Assembly: GCA_947626775.1 (NCBI GenBank)
Contig: CANQTL010000020.1
Location: 1 to 56,008 of the forward strand
DNA: 56,008 nt
Direction: 5' to 3'
DNA from: an uncultured Lachnospiraceae bacterium
GTDB taxonomy: Bacteria > Bacillota > Clostridia > Lachnospirales > Lachnospiraceae
Shown: positions 41,795 to 50,997 of the stretch, piece by piece
How positions within the stretch are numbered: the stretch's first letter is position 1
How the letters are laid out: the number at the start of each line of letters is the position of its first letter
Notes under the pieces: generated by a model
Seen by the model: the letters and a program-made list of their open reading frames with translations, nothing else
Databases searched by the model: none
What the model was told of the DNA's origin: nothing
Program-made: the position numbers and the translations under genes

Positions 41795-42408
41795 CTTCTA
41801 TGCGTCTCCTCCCTTGTCTTCCGTTTCCAGGTCAGCTGCATATCCTTCGCCTGGGTCTTCTCGTAATCCTCCCGCAGGATGGAGTACACCACCTCGTCCA
41901 CGATGCCGCGGTTGTTCCTGCCGCTTTTGCGGAACGTCCCCTCCTGCACCATGCCCAGCTTCTGCATGACCCTGCCCGACTTGCGGTTCTCCACATCATG
42001 TTTCGCCACAATCCGGTTAAACCCGACCACGCCAAACAGATACTGCAGGACGGCTCTCCCCGCCTCAGGCATCAGTCCCCGTCCCCACCAGTGCGCGCCC
42101 AGACACCAGCCTACGGTTGCGGCGTCCGTCGCATCATCGTGTGAGACGACTGACAGACTGCCGATAGGCTCGCCGGTCTCTTTCAACTCGATGCACCAGT
42201 TATAGAAGTCCGGTTCGCCGTATCTGGCGGTCCAGTCTTCCAAAACGCCCCTCGTCACGCTGACACTCGTGTGCGTCGGCCACGTGAGGTATGTCGTGAC
42301 ATTGTCGTCGGACGCCCAGTTCCGATACATGAGAGGCGCGTCTGCCATCGTGAACCGTCTGAGAATCAGCCGATCCGTCTCCAACTCGCTCGTTCCCATA
42401 TGTCTCAT
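41791..42408 (-). CDS. GNAT-family N-acetyltransferase, RimJ/RimL-like
   Basis: A 205-residue acetyltransferase. ELETDRLILRRFTMADAP at the N-terminus is the usual RimJ/RimL opening; TVGWCLGAHWWGRGLMPEA near residue 118 holds the acetyl-CoA loop, and NRIVAKHDVENRKSGRVMQKLG near residue 150 the conserved C-terminal part. It would acetylate an amino group of a protein or small molecule; the substrate cannot be told. The start at 42408 follows GAAGGAGG, which lies in the end of the S66 peptidase gene, and the two genes are 3 bases apart. Confidence 0.9.
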   Translation of the reverse strand: MRHMGTSELETDRLILRRFTMADAPLMYRNWASDDNVTTYLTWPTHTSVSVTRGVLEDWTARYGEPDFYNWCIELKETGEPIGSLSVVSHDDATDAATVGWCLGAHWWGRGLMPEAGRAVLQYLFGVVGFNRIVAKHDVENRKSGRVMQKLGMVQEGTFRKSGRNNRGIVDEVVYSILREDYEKTQAKDMQLTWKRKTREETHRR

Positions 42409-42411
42409 CCG

Positions 42412-43248
42412 TCAGCCCTCCTTCAGAGAATATTCCCGCCCGATACAGACCGCCCGCGCGTCCGTCTCATGTCCCACATAGGGCGTCGCCGCAATCGGGA
42501 TCTTTGGCGGAACAATCTTTTCGACCAGTTCCCGCATGGCGGGCGTATATCCCTTCTTCTCCATCTCGGAAAAGCGGCCGAGCAGGATACCGTTTATCTT
42601 CTCAAACACGCCGATCTGCTTCAGCTGATGCAGATAGGTCGTCATCTTCATAGGCGTGCCGCTGTAAGCTTCCAGGAGCAGAATCGCCCCGCTCAGATCG
42701 GGGAAAAACGGCGTGCCGGCGAGTTTCAGAAAACAGCGGATATTGCCGGCGAGCACCCTCCCGCACATAGAATGCCCGCGCAGGAAACGGTATTCCAGGT
42801 CGCTCTCCGTGACGTTCCGTGCCAGAATATGCTCCCTAAAATATGTCCGCTGTTCTTCGCCGTGATCATACAGCAGATTCCTGATCTGATAGTTGATTGT
42901 CCCGCGGCCCGTCTTCGCATAGACCGCATTCAGCACGGTAGTCAGATCGCTGTATCCGCAGAACACCGCCCTGCTGTCACGGACTGCCCCGTAATCCAGC
43001 TTTTGCAGAACTGAATTGGCGATATCGCCGCCGGAGATATCGAAGATAAAATCCATGTCGGGATCGCGGAAATATCCTGTCAGATCGCCCGCCCGGTCCC
43101 GCTCGGAAAGATCCTCGACACGGTCAAACAGATGCGGACTGAAGACAACCTCCACGTTTTCTTTTTCCATCAGAGTTTTCAGCCGCTCCACATCCTCCCG
43201 CTGATACAGCAGCATCGGATCGGAGCAGGCTGTCAGTGCAGCTTTCAT
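42412..43248 (-). CDS. S66-family LD-carboxypeptidase / MccF-like protein
   Basis: A 278-residue protein of the S66 serine peptidase family. FIFDISGGDIANSVLQKL near residue 90 and VFCGYSDLTTVLNAVYAKTG near residue 115 are the conserved core with the nucleophile serine in GYSD; the C-terminal domain follows with LLLEAYSGTPMKM (the Glu) and PYVGHETDARAVC (the His). Relatives trim L,D-bonds in peptidoglycan tetrapeptides or cut microcin C-type acyl-sulfamates. The N-terminal region is shorter than usual, lacking the typical first strand. No signal peptide, so it acts in the cytoplasm. Start behind GGAGGG. Confidence 0.85.
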   Translation of the reverse strand: MKAALTACSDPMLLYQREDVERLKTLMEKENVEVVFSPHLFDRVEDLSERDRAGDLTGYFRDPDMDFIFDISGGDIANSVLQKLDYGAVRDSRAVFCGYSDLTTVLNAVYAKTGRGTINYQIRNLLYDHGEEQRTYFREHILARNVTESDLEYRFLRGHSMCGRVLAGNIRCFLKLAGTPFFPDLSGAILLLEAYSGTPMKMTTYLHQLKQIGVFEKINGILLGRFSEMEKKGYTPAMRELVEKIVPPKIPIAATPYVGHETDARAVCIGREYSLKEG

Positions 43249-43309
43249 ACAGATCCCTCCCGGGCAGTCGTTTCTTTGGATTTTTTAGTATCTTCCGCAG
43301 GCCGCGCCT

Positions 43310-44644
43310 TCACCTCGGCAGCCCCTTCTTCCTCACGGTGTGAAAATAGTAGGGCGCCTCGAACAGCATCATAACTGTCCAGCCTAAAACGCACGCATAG
43401 GCGATGCCCACGATCCCCAGCCGCGGCGCCATGACGAAAGTACCGAGCGTCCTCATGGAAATCTGAAGCGCCGTTCCCAGAATCGTCGTGTACATCTTAC
43501 CCATACCGCGGTAAAAGCCCTGAAACCCGTTGGTGAACGCCGGATACAGATAGAAAAAAGCCATCAACCCCAGATACCGGCTCCCCGTGCGCACGACTTC
43601 CTGCGCGCCTTCTCCCGCCACGAAAAGGCACATAACCGGCGTCCGCAGAAACAGCGCCGCAGCGCCGATCAGAACCCAGTAGCACACTTCCAGGCGCAGG
43701 CCCGCGCGAAAACCGGGCCGGATGCGTTCCTTTTTGCCGGCGCCTCTGTTCTGCGCAATGTAGGTGGCAATCGCCGCCGCGATTCCCTGCTCCGGGATAA
43801 AGGCAAACTCATCCACCCGCGTCACCGCATTGAAAGCCGCGATCGTCGTCACGCCCAGCGCGTTCACCTGTCCCTGAATCAGGAGTTTTCCGATGGGCTG
43901 CACCGCCTGCTGAAAAGCCGTGGGCCCGCCATATTGCAGAATTTTCCGCAAATGCCCTCTGTCTATGCGCCGCTCTTTTCGACTGGGAAAAAGCGTCGGA
44001 AACTTTCTGCGCAGATAGACGGCGACCAGCAGCGCAGAGACAGCCTCCGCCGCAACGGTCGTTGCCGCGCTGCAGACGATACCGAAGTGCAGCACACCCA
44101 GAAAAAGCAAGTCAAGACCCGCGTTTAACAGGGAAGAAAATGCGAGAAATTTCAGCGGCGTCCTGGAATCACCCGCGCTCTTTAAGCCTGTGGCCAGCGC
44201 GTTGTAGAGAAACGTAAACGGCATCCCCGCAAAGATTACCCGCAGATACAGCGTCGTGATGTCCAAAATCTCCGCCGGAACCGCCATCAGCCTGAGCAGA
44301 AACGGGGTGAGCAGAACACCGGCTCCCATCATCAGGACGCTCGCCATGACGCCGACGCTGACGGTTGTGCCCAGACTCTCCCGATAACGCCCAAAATCGC
44401 CCGCGCCGAAAAACTCGCTCATCAGCACGCCCGTTCCGATACACAGTCCCGTGACCGCCAGAATCACCAGATTCATCACCGGTCCGGCGATTCCCTCCGC
44501 CGCCAGCGCATCCTTGCCGATAAACCGTCCGGCGATCATGGAATCCACCGCATTGTATGCCAGCTGCAGCCAGTTCCCCAGCAGAATCGGCACCGCGTAA
44601 CGCCACAGATGCCCCCAGGCGGCTCCGGAAGTCATGTCCCTCAT
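43310..44644 (-). CDS. MATE-family efflux transporter
   Basis: A 444-residue membrane protein with about 12 hydrophobic segments in two related halves. The N-terminal half begins LWRYAVPILLGNWLQLAYNAVDSMIAG, in the style of MATE sodium- or proton-driven drug exporters, and AFNAVTRVDEFAFIPEQGIAAAIA near residue 270 begins the second repeat. It probably exports cationic compounds or metabolites across the membrane; substrate unknown. It follows the ArsC/Spx-like gene by 6 bases and may be transcribed with it. Confidence 0.93.
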   Translation of the reverse strand: MRDMTSGAAWGHLWRYAVPILLGNWLQLAYNAVDSMIAGRFIGKDALAAEGIAGPVMNLVILAVTGLCIGTGVLMSEFFGAGDFGRYRESLGTTVSVGVMASVLMMGAGVLLTPFLLRLMAVPAEILDITTLYLRVIFAGMPFTFLYNALATGLKSAGDSRTPLKFLAFSSLLNAGLDLLFLGVLHFGIVCSAATTVAAEAVSALLVAVYLRRKFPTLFPSRKERRIDRGHLRKILQYGGPTAFQQAVQPIGKLLIQGQVNALGVTTIAAFNAVTRVDEFAFIPEQGIAAAIATYIAQNRGAGKKERIRPGFRAGLRLEVCYWVLIGAAALFLRTPVMCLFVAGEGAQEVVRTGSRYLGLMAFFYLYPAFTNGFQGFYRGMGKMYTTILGTALQISMRTLGTFVMAPRLGIVGIAYACVLGWTVMMLFEAPYYFHTVRKKGLPR

Positions 44645-44650
44645 CTGTTT

Positions 44651-45013
44651 CTAACCCCTGCTGCCCTCAAACGCCTTCTCCCACTCGTCCTCTTTAAAGC
44701 CAACCAGCGCGAACTTCTGGCTCACCAGAATCGGACGCTTCACCAACAGCCCGTCCGAGGCGAGAATCGCATACTGTTCCTCCTCGCTCATGGACGAGAG
44801 CCTGTCTTTCAGCTGCAGTTCCTTGTAACGCAGGCCGTTGGTGTTGAAAAAACGCTTCAGCGGCACGCCGCTCAGCCTGTGCCACTCCCGCAGCTCGTCA
44901 GACGTCGGATTTTCCTCCTTGATATGGCGCTCCTCAAAGACAGCGTCGTTTTTCTCTAACCATCTCTTTGCCTTCTGGCAAGTGGTGCATTTCGGATACC
45001 ATACAAATAACAT
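44651..45013 (-). CDS. ArsC/Spx/MgsR-family thioredoxin-like protein
   Basis: About 120 residues. LFVWYPKCTTCQKAKRWLEK at the N-terminus carries the CxxC of the Spx/ArsC family, FEERHIKEENPT follows, and LVKRPILVSQKFALVGFKE near the end has the conserved RP. Members are either arsenate reductases, glutaredoxin-like, or RNA polymerase-binding regulators such as Spx; YffB/ArsC-like proteins of this size in Clostridia have no tested role. The start at 45013 follows AGGAGGATGAAA; an upstream in-frame start would overlap that site. Confidence 0.9.
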   Translation of the reverse strand: MLFVWYPKCTTCQKAKRWLEKNDAVFEERHIKEENPTSDELREWHRLSGVPLKRFFNTNGLRYKELQLKDRLSSMSEEEQYAILASDGLLVKRPILVSQKFALVGFKEDEWEKAFEGSRG

Positions 45014-45126
45014 TTTCATCCTCCTGTGCTTTTGTATCGCAAGCATACTCTTATCTCTTCATATTTCTCTATTATATAACCATCTCCTGCAATTTGCATA
45101 TACAAAATCACTCATCGCAAGCCGCT

Positions 45127-45972
45127 TCATTCGCTCAATATACCATAGTTCTCCGGATGACGGTATGCGCTGCCCATCACTTCCTGCGCGCGGTAGGCCC
45201 GCAGCATGTCGAGATCAATCTCGGCGAGGAAAATGCCCTCCTCCTCCGGCGCCTCCAGAATACACATGTCCCGCGCACCCGGCTCATCCCTGAGCCATGC
45301 CACGCCGTCGAACACCGTAGAGTGTCCGTTGCAGTCCGGTTGTCCCTCAGGATAATTACAGGTAGCGACGGCGACCATGTTTTCATAGGCACGGGTGCGC
45401 AGCGCGGCGAGACGGTTCAGCTCCATCGGACAGGCATTCGGCGCAAGGATCACCTCCGCCCCTCTTAACATCAGGATTCTGGCGCTCTCGGGGAACTCCC
45501 TGTCGAAGCAGATCATACTCCCGACCCTGACCGTGCCCGCGCCGACGTCCAGATCCGCCACACAGAAATCCTCACCCGCGGACAGCATCCGCTCCGCATC
45601 GAAAGCGCAGATATGTACTTTGGCATAGTGCAGCAGCCGCTCTCCATGTCTGTCGAAGAGCACAATAGAATTGCGCGGTTTCGGGTCATGCTTTTCCAGA
45701 AAAGTGATTCCGATCGCCATCCGCAGACGCGCCGCCAGCATACCGAATTGCTCCACGAACTCACTGTCCGCCGGAATCGCCAGCCTGTCCAGCGCCTCCC
45801 GCTCCTGCGGTATGGTGTAGCCGTCGCTCCACATCTCTGGGAAAAGCGCGATGTCCGCGCCCATCTTCTTCGCCCGCTCGCAGGCGGCCATGCCGATCTG
45901 CAGCTGTTCTTCCAAATCCCTGCCCGGCAAAAGCTGGAGCAGGGCAATCTTCAAAGTCATAGGATATGCCAT
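45127..45972 (-). CDS. Carbon-nitrogen hydrolase (nitrilase superfamily)
   Basis: About 281 residues. The catalytic Glu is in ALFPEMWSDGY near residue 46, the Lys in LLHYAKVHICAFDAER near residue 115 and the Cys in VGSMICFDREFPESARIL near residue 158; LAPNACPMELNRLAALRTRA follows as usual. The family hydrolyses amides or nitriles, for example N-carbamoylputrescine or deaminated glutathione. The substrate here is not readable. The ATG at 45972 with AGAGG upstream is preferred over a start five codons earlier. Confidence 0.92.
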   Translation of the reverse strand: MAYPMTLKIALLQLLPGRDLEEQLQIGMAACERAKKMGADIALFPEMWSDGYTIPQEREALDRLAIPADSEFVEQFGMLAARLRMAIGITFLEKHDPKPRNSIVLFDRHGERLLHYAKVHICAFDAERMLSAGEDFCVADLDVGAGTVRVGSMICFDREFPESARILMLRGAEVILAPNACPMELNRLAALRTRAYENMVAVATCNYPEGQPDCNGHSTVFDGVAWLRDEPGARDMCILEAPEEEGIFLAEIDLDMLRAYRAQEVMGSAYRHPENYGILSE

Positions 45973-45992
45973 AACGCGCCTCTGCAACTAAT

Positions 45993-46961
45993 CTAAGGTT
46001 TGATTTTATCATAGCCGCTCTCGCCTGGAATAGCAATACCAGGATGTTCTTTTAACGTCCTCATCTGTCTGTCCGTAATCCGGTCCTGCGCGGTGACGGC
46101 GCTGCACAAAAGCGGCGCGCAGGGATCATAGATCCGCACATTCTCCCGCACTTTCGCATCGTTGTCATTCGCATAACAATATCTGCAGCCGTTCAGACAG
46201 GTATCGTAGCTTCCCACATCGACGCTCTCCAGACAGCCGCAGGCAGCGCGCTGGTTCCTGTCCTTTGACCCGCGCAGCCTGCAGCCTGTCAGCCGCTCAA
46301 TCAGCGCCCTGTCGATACAGCTGCCATGGGAGACGCCGACCGCCTGCAGATCGATCTCCTCCGCGCAGGACTCGATCGCCAGGTGATGTGCCGACGCAAT
46401 CTGCGCCATCTGCGCGGCGATCTCCAACATCTCTTCCCCGGAAGGCTGCCTTGCGCCCAGCGCCGACAGATTCTTCCTGCTTTTGGCATAGGAATCCACA
46501 AAACTGATCACAACCCGCTCCGTGCAGGGAGCCAGCTTTTCCGCAATCTGCGCAAAGGCTCTCACATGGTACGCCGCCGTGTACCGCTTTGTCAGAAGGA
46601 TCGGATCATAGCGCCAGATCACCCTTTCTTTGCCGACAAGCGCAGAGAGCCGCTGAAAAGTCGGAATCAGCGCTTTTTTCTTGTCTGGAAGACCCGGTTC
46701 CACATCTCTTCCATACCCTGTCAGCGTGAACTGGAAATAGCAGGCATAATCCCGCAGCAGATCCAGTCTGTCCAGCATATTCGCCGGATTTTTCGTCCAG
46801 AACACAATACAGTCCACCGCTTCCGGCGACAGCGCGATCCGGCTGATCTGATGCGGATTCATCGGATTGCGCACATACAGGAATCCCTCGCTGATTCTGT
46901 GCAGGAACCAGTCCGCATAATAGTTCGGTATATCCGTCCTTCTGCTTGCACTTAGTATCAT
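45993..46961 (-). CDS. DUF1848 family protein
   Basis: A 322-residue member of the DUF1848 family. It opens ILSASRRTDIPNYYADWF, then VDCIVFWTKNPANMLDRL near residue 50, and near the end has the cysteine cluster CGCLESVDVG, CLNGCRYCYAND, which suggests an iron-sulfur site; the family is remotely like radical SAM enzymes. No reaction is known. The start follows GGAGGACACCG. It lies between the nitrilase-family gene and a phosphoesterase gene and seems to be in the same direction without a strong terminator. Confidence 0.9.
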   Translation of the reverse strand: MILSASRRTDIPNYYADWFLHRISEGFLYVRNPMNPHQISRIALSPEAVDCIVFWTKNPANMLDRLDLLRDYACYFQFTLTGYGRDVEPGLPDKKKALIPTFQRLSALVGKERVIWRYDPILLTKRYTAAYHVRAFAQIAEKLAPCTERVVISFVDSYAKSRKNLSALGARQPSGEEMLEIAAQMAQIASAHHLAIESCAEEIDLQAVGVSHGSCIDRALIERLTGCRLRGSKDRNQRAACGCLESVDVGSYDTCLNGCRYCYANDNDAKVRENVRIYDPCAPLLCSAVTAQDRITDRQMRTLKEHPGIAIPGESGYDKIKP

Positions 46962-47000
46962 CGGTGTCCTCCATGAATCAGGTTACCGGGCTGCCGCTTC

Positions 47001-47687
47001 TCAGTTCTCCTCCTCATAGGGCAGGATCAGCCAGTCGCCGGACTCCGTCACCCTGTAATATTTATCCGTCTCCGTGTCCACCTTCAGGACGGGAATCCTG
47101 CCGCTGTCCAGAACCGTGCCGTCTATGTAATAGTGGCTCGCCCCGTCGTAATAGATGTCGTGATAGCGGGGATCGCCCGATATCTCGGCAGTGCCGACAT
47201 GCCCCGCCACCACTTTCATGTCCATTCCTTCAATCTGCCCCGTCTCCGCCGGATATTTACCGATAAATATATCTTCTCCCGTTCCCCACTCCCACAGGTC
47301 TCCGGCCTCCTCGTCGATCCCCGCGTGAACGAAAATGGTATTGCCCTCCGTGTAATAGCAGGGCAGATTTTCCATCCAGCGGACATACTTGTCATCTTCT
47401 CCGTCGTCGTCCCTGCTCATCCTGATCAGGTGGTCGATATCGGAATCTCCCAGCAGCACAAACTCCTCATGGTTCCCCATAAGCGCCACGACCTTGTCCG
47501 AGCCGTACCGGTACTGGAGCGCCATGATCCTGTTCAGCACGCCCCTGTTATCCGCGCCGCCGTGGATGTAATCGCCAAGCAGAATCAGTCTGACGTCGCC
47601 TTTCTCCAGATGTTCCTCTACCAGTGATAACGCCTCCTCAAACTCCCCAAGGCAGCCGTGAATATCTGACATACAATATAATTTCAT
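47001..47687 (-). CDS. Metallophosphoesterase, PrpA/PP1-like (first of three)
   Basis: A 228-residue calcineurin-like phosphoesterase. The metal motifs are YCMSDIHGCLGEFEEAL, LILLGDYIHGGADNRG, VALMGNHEEFVLL, with later FVHAGID and VAGHVGT. This is the bacterial serine/threonine protein phosphatase pattern, though the substrate may be a protein or diadenosine polyphosphate. The second motif has DYIHGG instead of DYVDRG, so specificity may differ. Start behind GGGGAGGG. Two similar proteins lie at 48866-49585 and 52178-52891. Confidence 0.9.
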   Translation of the reverse strand: MKLYCMSDIHGCLGEFEEALSLVEEHLEKGDVRLILLGDYIHGGADNRGVLNRIMALQYRYGSDKVVALMGNHEEFVLLGDSDIDHLIRMSRDDDGEDDKYVRWMENLPCYYTEGNTIFVHAGIDEEAGDLWEWGTGEDIFIGKYPAETGQIEGMDMKVVAGHVGTAEISGDPRYHDIYYDGASHYYIDGTVLDSGRIPVLKVDTETDKYYRVTESGDWLILPYEEEN

Positions 47688-47757
47688 GCAAGCCCTCCCC
47701 TATTTTCTGTGGTAAACCTTTTGTCAGTCCTCGTTCTCCGGGAAATTACTTTTACGC

Positions 47758-48825
47758 TTACTTCTTTCCGTGCAGTTCTTCCGGTGTCATCGGGCGTCGG
47801 CGCTGCCTGACAGATTCGATCGCCCATTTGACGTTCTCTAGCATGTAGAGTTCCTGCGCCGAATATTCCCCGTAATCTGTCACTGGCTCCAGATCCCCCT
47901 CTGCATCCAGCAGAGCGGCCAATACCTCCTCGAAGCTGTGCGCATGATCCTCCTCGCCGTTTCTCCTGAAATGATAGATCAGCCCCGTGCCGGAAAATTC
48001 GCCCGCCACATATTCCAAGGGACCGTATTCAAAGCCATGGCTGGTCTGTACGCACCAGTTTCCGCTCTCCGAATCATATACGGGCAGATAACACCCAAGG
48101 TACTTCTGCTCCAATACATCCTGCGGTCCGTCCGCATACTCCGGTTTTTGTGCGTTCTCATCATCAGCCGGCTCATTTCGCCTATGATCCGCGGAATGCT
48201 TTTTGTCATAATATTTCCTTGTACAGACGTTGACCAGATAATCAAGGTATGCCTGCCGCTCATCATTCTCCTGCAGTTTCATCCGCTCGATATAGATCGG
48301 ATTGATATGCTCATGTTCAAATTCGCCCTGATAATCCACCCCGTTAAATTTAATATTCACGCATAACTGTACGTCCGAATAATCTCCGCCCCGGTCGCCT
48401 CTGGTCCTGTAACGCTCATAATTCTCATCAAAATAATTTAAAATGATTCCCACCGTCTCCAGATACGGCTCTGTCTGGAAATCATCACACAATCCCCGCA
48501 CGATGTCGCCGTGCCGGAAATCATGCGGGATATAGACAAAATCAAACAGTTCCTCATTGAAAGCGTATCCTTCCCACGCGCTTTCCCTTATTTCCGACGC
48601 CGCAGCAAGGATCCGGCTCTTAAGCGCCTCATCCGCAACCTCGTCCGCAAAAGCCGTCAGCCATTCGACCTTTTCCGCATTAGAAATCATCCGGTGGTTT
48701 GCCACGATCGTCGCTTTCTCCAGATCGGTAAATTCGTGATGGATGCTGTGCAGATACGCCCGCGTGTCCCTGGATGGAACAAATGTGTCGATAAAATTTT
48801 TGTTTTCCGGTTCTTTCGTTTTCAT
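47758..48825 (-). CDS. Uncharacterised protein
   Basis: A 355-residue soluble, acidic protein that I do not recognise. The N-terminal half is helical (TDLEKATIVANHRMIS, EWLTAFADEVADEAL). The middle has a strand-rich piece (VQLCVNIKFNGVDYQGEF) and the C-terminal half contains GYLPVYDSESG-like text (YLGCYLPVYDSESGNWCV) and RPMTPEELHGKK. The start at 48825 follows AGGAGGACTT. It lies between two phosphoesterases. A mid-protein segment of about 25 residues is rich in charged and polar residues and probably unstructured. Similar N-terminal text is common in clostridial phage-like or regulatory proteins, but no function can be given. Confidence 0.75.
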   Translation of the reverse strand: MKTKEPENKNFIDTFVPSRDTRAYLHSIHHEFTDLEKATIVANHRMISNAEKVEWLTAFADEVADEALKSRILAAASEIRESAWEGYAFNEELFDFVYIPHDFRHGDIVRGLCDDFQTEPYLETVGIILNYFDENYERYRTRGDRGGDYSDVQLCVNIKFNGVDYQGEFEHEHINPIYIERMKLQENDERQAYLDYLVNVCTRKYYDKKHSADHRRNEPADDENAQKPEYADGPQDVLEQKYLGCYLPVYDSESGNWCVQTSHGFEYGPLEYVAGEFSGTGLIYHFRRNGEEDHAHSFEEVLAALLDAEGDLEPVTDYGEYSAQELYMLENVKWAIESVRQRRRPMTPEELHGKK

Positions 48826-48865
48826 AAGTCCTCCTCACTCTACTACAACGCTTTTCAGTTTTGAT

Positions 48866-49585
48866 TTACACATAAAACCGCTCTCCCGTCTCCAGACAGA
48901 AGCACGCCAGTCTGCCGTCCGCAAAGCCGCAGCCGCAGTCCATCATATAGACGTTTCCTGCCGCGTTATGCCACACGGCGGGTCTGTCCGCATCACAGTA
49001 TTCTCCCGGACAGGACGCGAAATTTCCGGTATGCCGATGACCGCAGAAAGAAAGATATCCCGCAGTCCCCTCCAGAAGAAAGGCCTCGTAAATCTCTTCA
49101 CCGGTCGTCAGATCTCCCAGCAGATAATAAGCATCCGCCTCCGTCTGCGACGGCGACGTCATAGCGTGCGCGAAAAGATAGCGCTGCCCGTCCAGCGTAA
49201 GCTGCGCCTGCAGCGGCATACGAAGGATCCACTCCGCCAGTTCCAGCAGATCCACATCCGTCAGCCGCTCCCGCAGCAGCGCAAAGGATTCGTAGGGATA
49301 CGGCCTGTAACGTTTTCTGGCTCTCTCCGAAAGCGGACAGTATGCGCGGATATACGCGGCAAGCCACCGGTCATGGTTGCCCTCCACCACGGTACAGGAA
49401 TCCCCCAGCCCGAGTACGGTAAAATAGACCTCCACGGGGTCTGCCGCAGCGCCGCCCCTGTCAAACAGATCTCCCAGCAGATATAGGTGATCCGCATTTT
49501 CGCCGTCTTTCTTAAACCTTATACCATCAAGCATCCGACGCAGTCTTCCGGCATCGTTGTGCACATCGCCGATTACATAGTGCAT
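48866..49585 (-). CDS. Metallophosphoesterase, PrpA/PP1-like (second of three)
   Basis: A 239-residue protein with HYVIGDVHNDAGRLRRML, LYLLGDLFDRGGAAADPV, CTVVEGNHDRWLAAYI, LFAHAMTSPS and LSFCGHRHTGNF, the five metal and phosphate-binding motifs of calcineurin-like phosphatases. It ends with MMDCGCGFADGRLACFCLETG, as in ApaH/PrpA-like enzymes. Probably a cytoplasmic protein phosphatase or Ap4A hydrolase. The start follows AAAGGACAGTC. It is more divergent from the two others than they are from each other. Confidence 0.88.
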   Translation of the reverse strand: MHYVIGDVHNDAGRLRRMLDGIRFKKDGENADHLYLLGDLFDRGGAAADPVEVYFTVLGLGDSCTVVEGNHDRWLAAYIRAYCPLSERARKRYRPYPYESFALLRERLTDVDLLELAEWILRMPLQAQLTLDGQRYLFAHAMTSPSQTEADAYYLLGDLTTGEEIYEAFLLEGTAGYLSFCGHRHTGNFASCPGEYCDADRPAVWHNAAGNVYMMDCGCGFADGRLACFCLETGERFYV

Positions 49586-49630
49586 GACTGTCCTTTAAAC
49601 CGTTCCTTTCATATCTTCTTTCCGTGTTTA

Positions 49631-50695
49631 TCATTTTATGGTTTCATTAAACCGCTCCACAGATTCCTGCGACGGCTGGTTATCACAGCTTTCCAGATAT
49701 TGATACAGAAGATCCTGCGCTGTTTTTTCCGCAATCTTCCTGTCGCATACGGACTGCTCCACACATACCCGGATTATGAGAGAAGATGTCAAGCGGAGAA
49801 AATATCCCTTCGCCTGCTCCCCGGAGATTACCTGTATATCACTCCGCCCGTCTACCATGTCCCACCCCTCCTCCGTATGGCGAAAGACAACCGTATACCT
49901 GTACAGCATTTGAACCTCTTCAAGGCCGGCAAAGTTTTGACAGCGATCCATACAGCGCAGCTTCTCTATATGCAGCTTCCTATCGCTATGGATACGGCAA
50001 TACTGCTCTGCTTCTTTTTCCGTGGTAAAATATCCATACAGTTCCCAGTCGCTATAATATGCGTACATAACCGTGTAAACATATTTTTGCTTCGCCTCGA
50101 TCTGATCGAAACGCCTGCCTGTTATGTAGTAATCCCTCATATGCAGCGGCTGGTTCAGTCTGTATTCCGAAAGATCCAGCGGTATATACGCATCGCCCTC
50201 GTTCGCAACAAAACCCGCTTTCTCAATCAGCGCCACGATTGCTTCATTCTCTGCCCTGACAGACGCAGTTACCTTTTTTACCTCGACTGCCTGATCAGCA
50301 GCCGCGCCTCCTTGCAGTTTTTCATGAAATGCGGCGTCCAACAGGACTTCCACCGCCTCCGCCGCATATCCCTTTCTGCGGGATTTTGGATAAATATACA
50401 GCTCCAGACCAAAAACTCCCTCCCCAAGGTCATTGAACCCGATATATCCCACGCTTTCACCATAATTTAACTCCGCGGTGTCCTTTGATTGGATATCAAA
50501 AAACAGCGGCTTGTTCAGATCGATCATCGCCAGCGTTTCCGGCGTACACTTCATCCCGTAATAAGCCTCAAACTCCCCCGACGCCGTAAGTTCCTGCCGC
50601 AGAATTTCTTCCACAACAGCCGCCTGACTCTTCTGCTCTGTCGACCCGCCGTGCTCCATACCTGACAGCTCTATCCTTTTTCCATACAAATACAT
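49631..50695 (-). CDS. GNAT-family N-acetyltransferase with C-terminal extension
   Basis: 354 residues. Residues ~20-185 are an acetyltransferase: SVGYIGFNDLGEGVFGLELYIYPKSRRKGYAAEAVEVLLDAA holds the strand and the RRKGYA acetyl-CoA loop, and VTASVRAENEAIVALIEKAGFV the following helix. The C-terminal ~160 residues (YYITGRRFDQIEAKQKYV, YSDWELYGYFTTEKEAEQY) look like a separate small domain of unknown type. The start follows AAGGGGAAATACA. Function of the extension is unknown; the substrate is unknown. Confidence 0.75.
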   Translation of the reverse strand: MYLYGKRIELSGMEHGGSTEQKSQAAVVEEILRQELTASGEFEAYYGMKCTPETLAMIDLNKPLFFDIQSKDTAELNYGESVGYIGFNDLGEGVFGLELYIYPKSRRKGYAAEAVEVLLDAAFHEKLQGGAAADQAVEVKKVTASVRAENEAIVALIEKAGFVANEGDAYIPLDLSEYRLNQPLHMRDYYITGRRFDQIEAKQKYVYTVMYAYYSDWELYGYFTTEKEAEQYCRIHSDRKLHIEKLRCMDRCQNFAGLEEVQMLYRYTVVFRHTEEGWDMVDGRSDIQVISGEQAKGYFLRLTSSLIIRVCVEQSVCDRKIAEKTAQDLLYQYLESCDNQPSQESVERFNETIK

Positions 50696-50731
50696 TGTAT
50701 TTCCCCTTTTCTTCTCTATGTCTCACATATT

Positions 50732-50971
50732 CTATTTCCTGTAATACCATTTTCCCCACCAATTCCTATCGCCCTTATTTTTTTGATATTCAGAGGAAAA
50801 AGGCACATAAAATCTATAATCGCACACATCCCATGTTTCATACACTTTGCGGTACATATTTGATTTTCTAAAGGCTGTAAGTTTTGTCCGGCGTACTTTC
50901 CTGTTTGCCAGACTCTTACCATATTTGCTCAAAGCTTTAAATACCGGATTTCTTTTATAACTGCGGCTCAT
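50732..50971 (-). CDS. Small basic conserved protein
   Basis: A 79-residue, very basic protein starting SRSYKRNPVFKALSKYGK, with LANRKVRRTKLTAF and a Trp/Tyr-rich end. Similar short proteins with an MSRSYKK-type start occur in many Firmicutes, but no role is known; nucleic-acid binding is a guess from the charge. The start follows GGAGAAGATC. It is well separated in composition from the flanking genes only slightly. Confidence 0.7.
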   Translation of the reverse strand: MSRSYKRNPVFKALSKYGKSLANRKVRRTKLTAFRKSNMYRKVYETWDVCDYRFYVPFSSEYQKNKGDRNWWGKWYYRK

Positions 50972-50997
50972 TGATCTTCTCCATTTTACCGTATGTC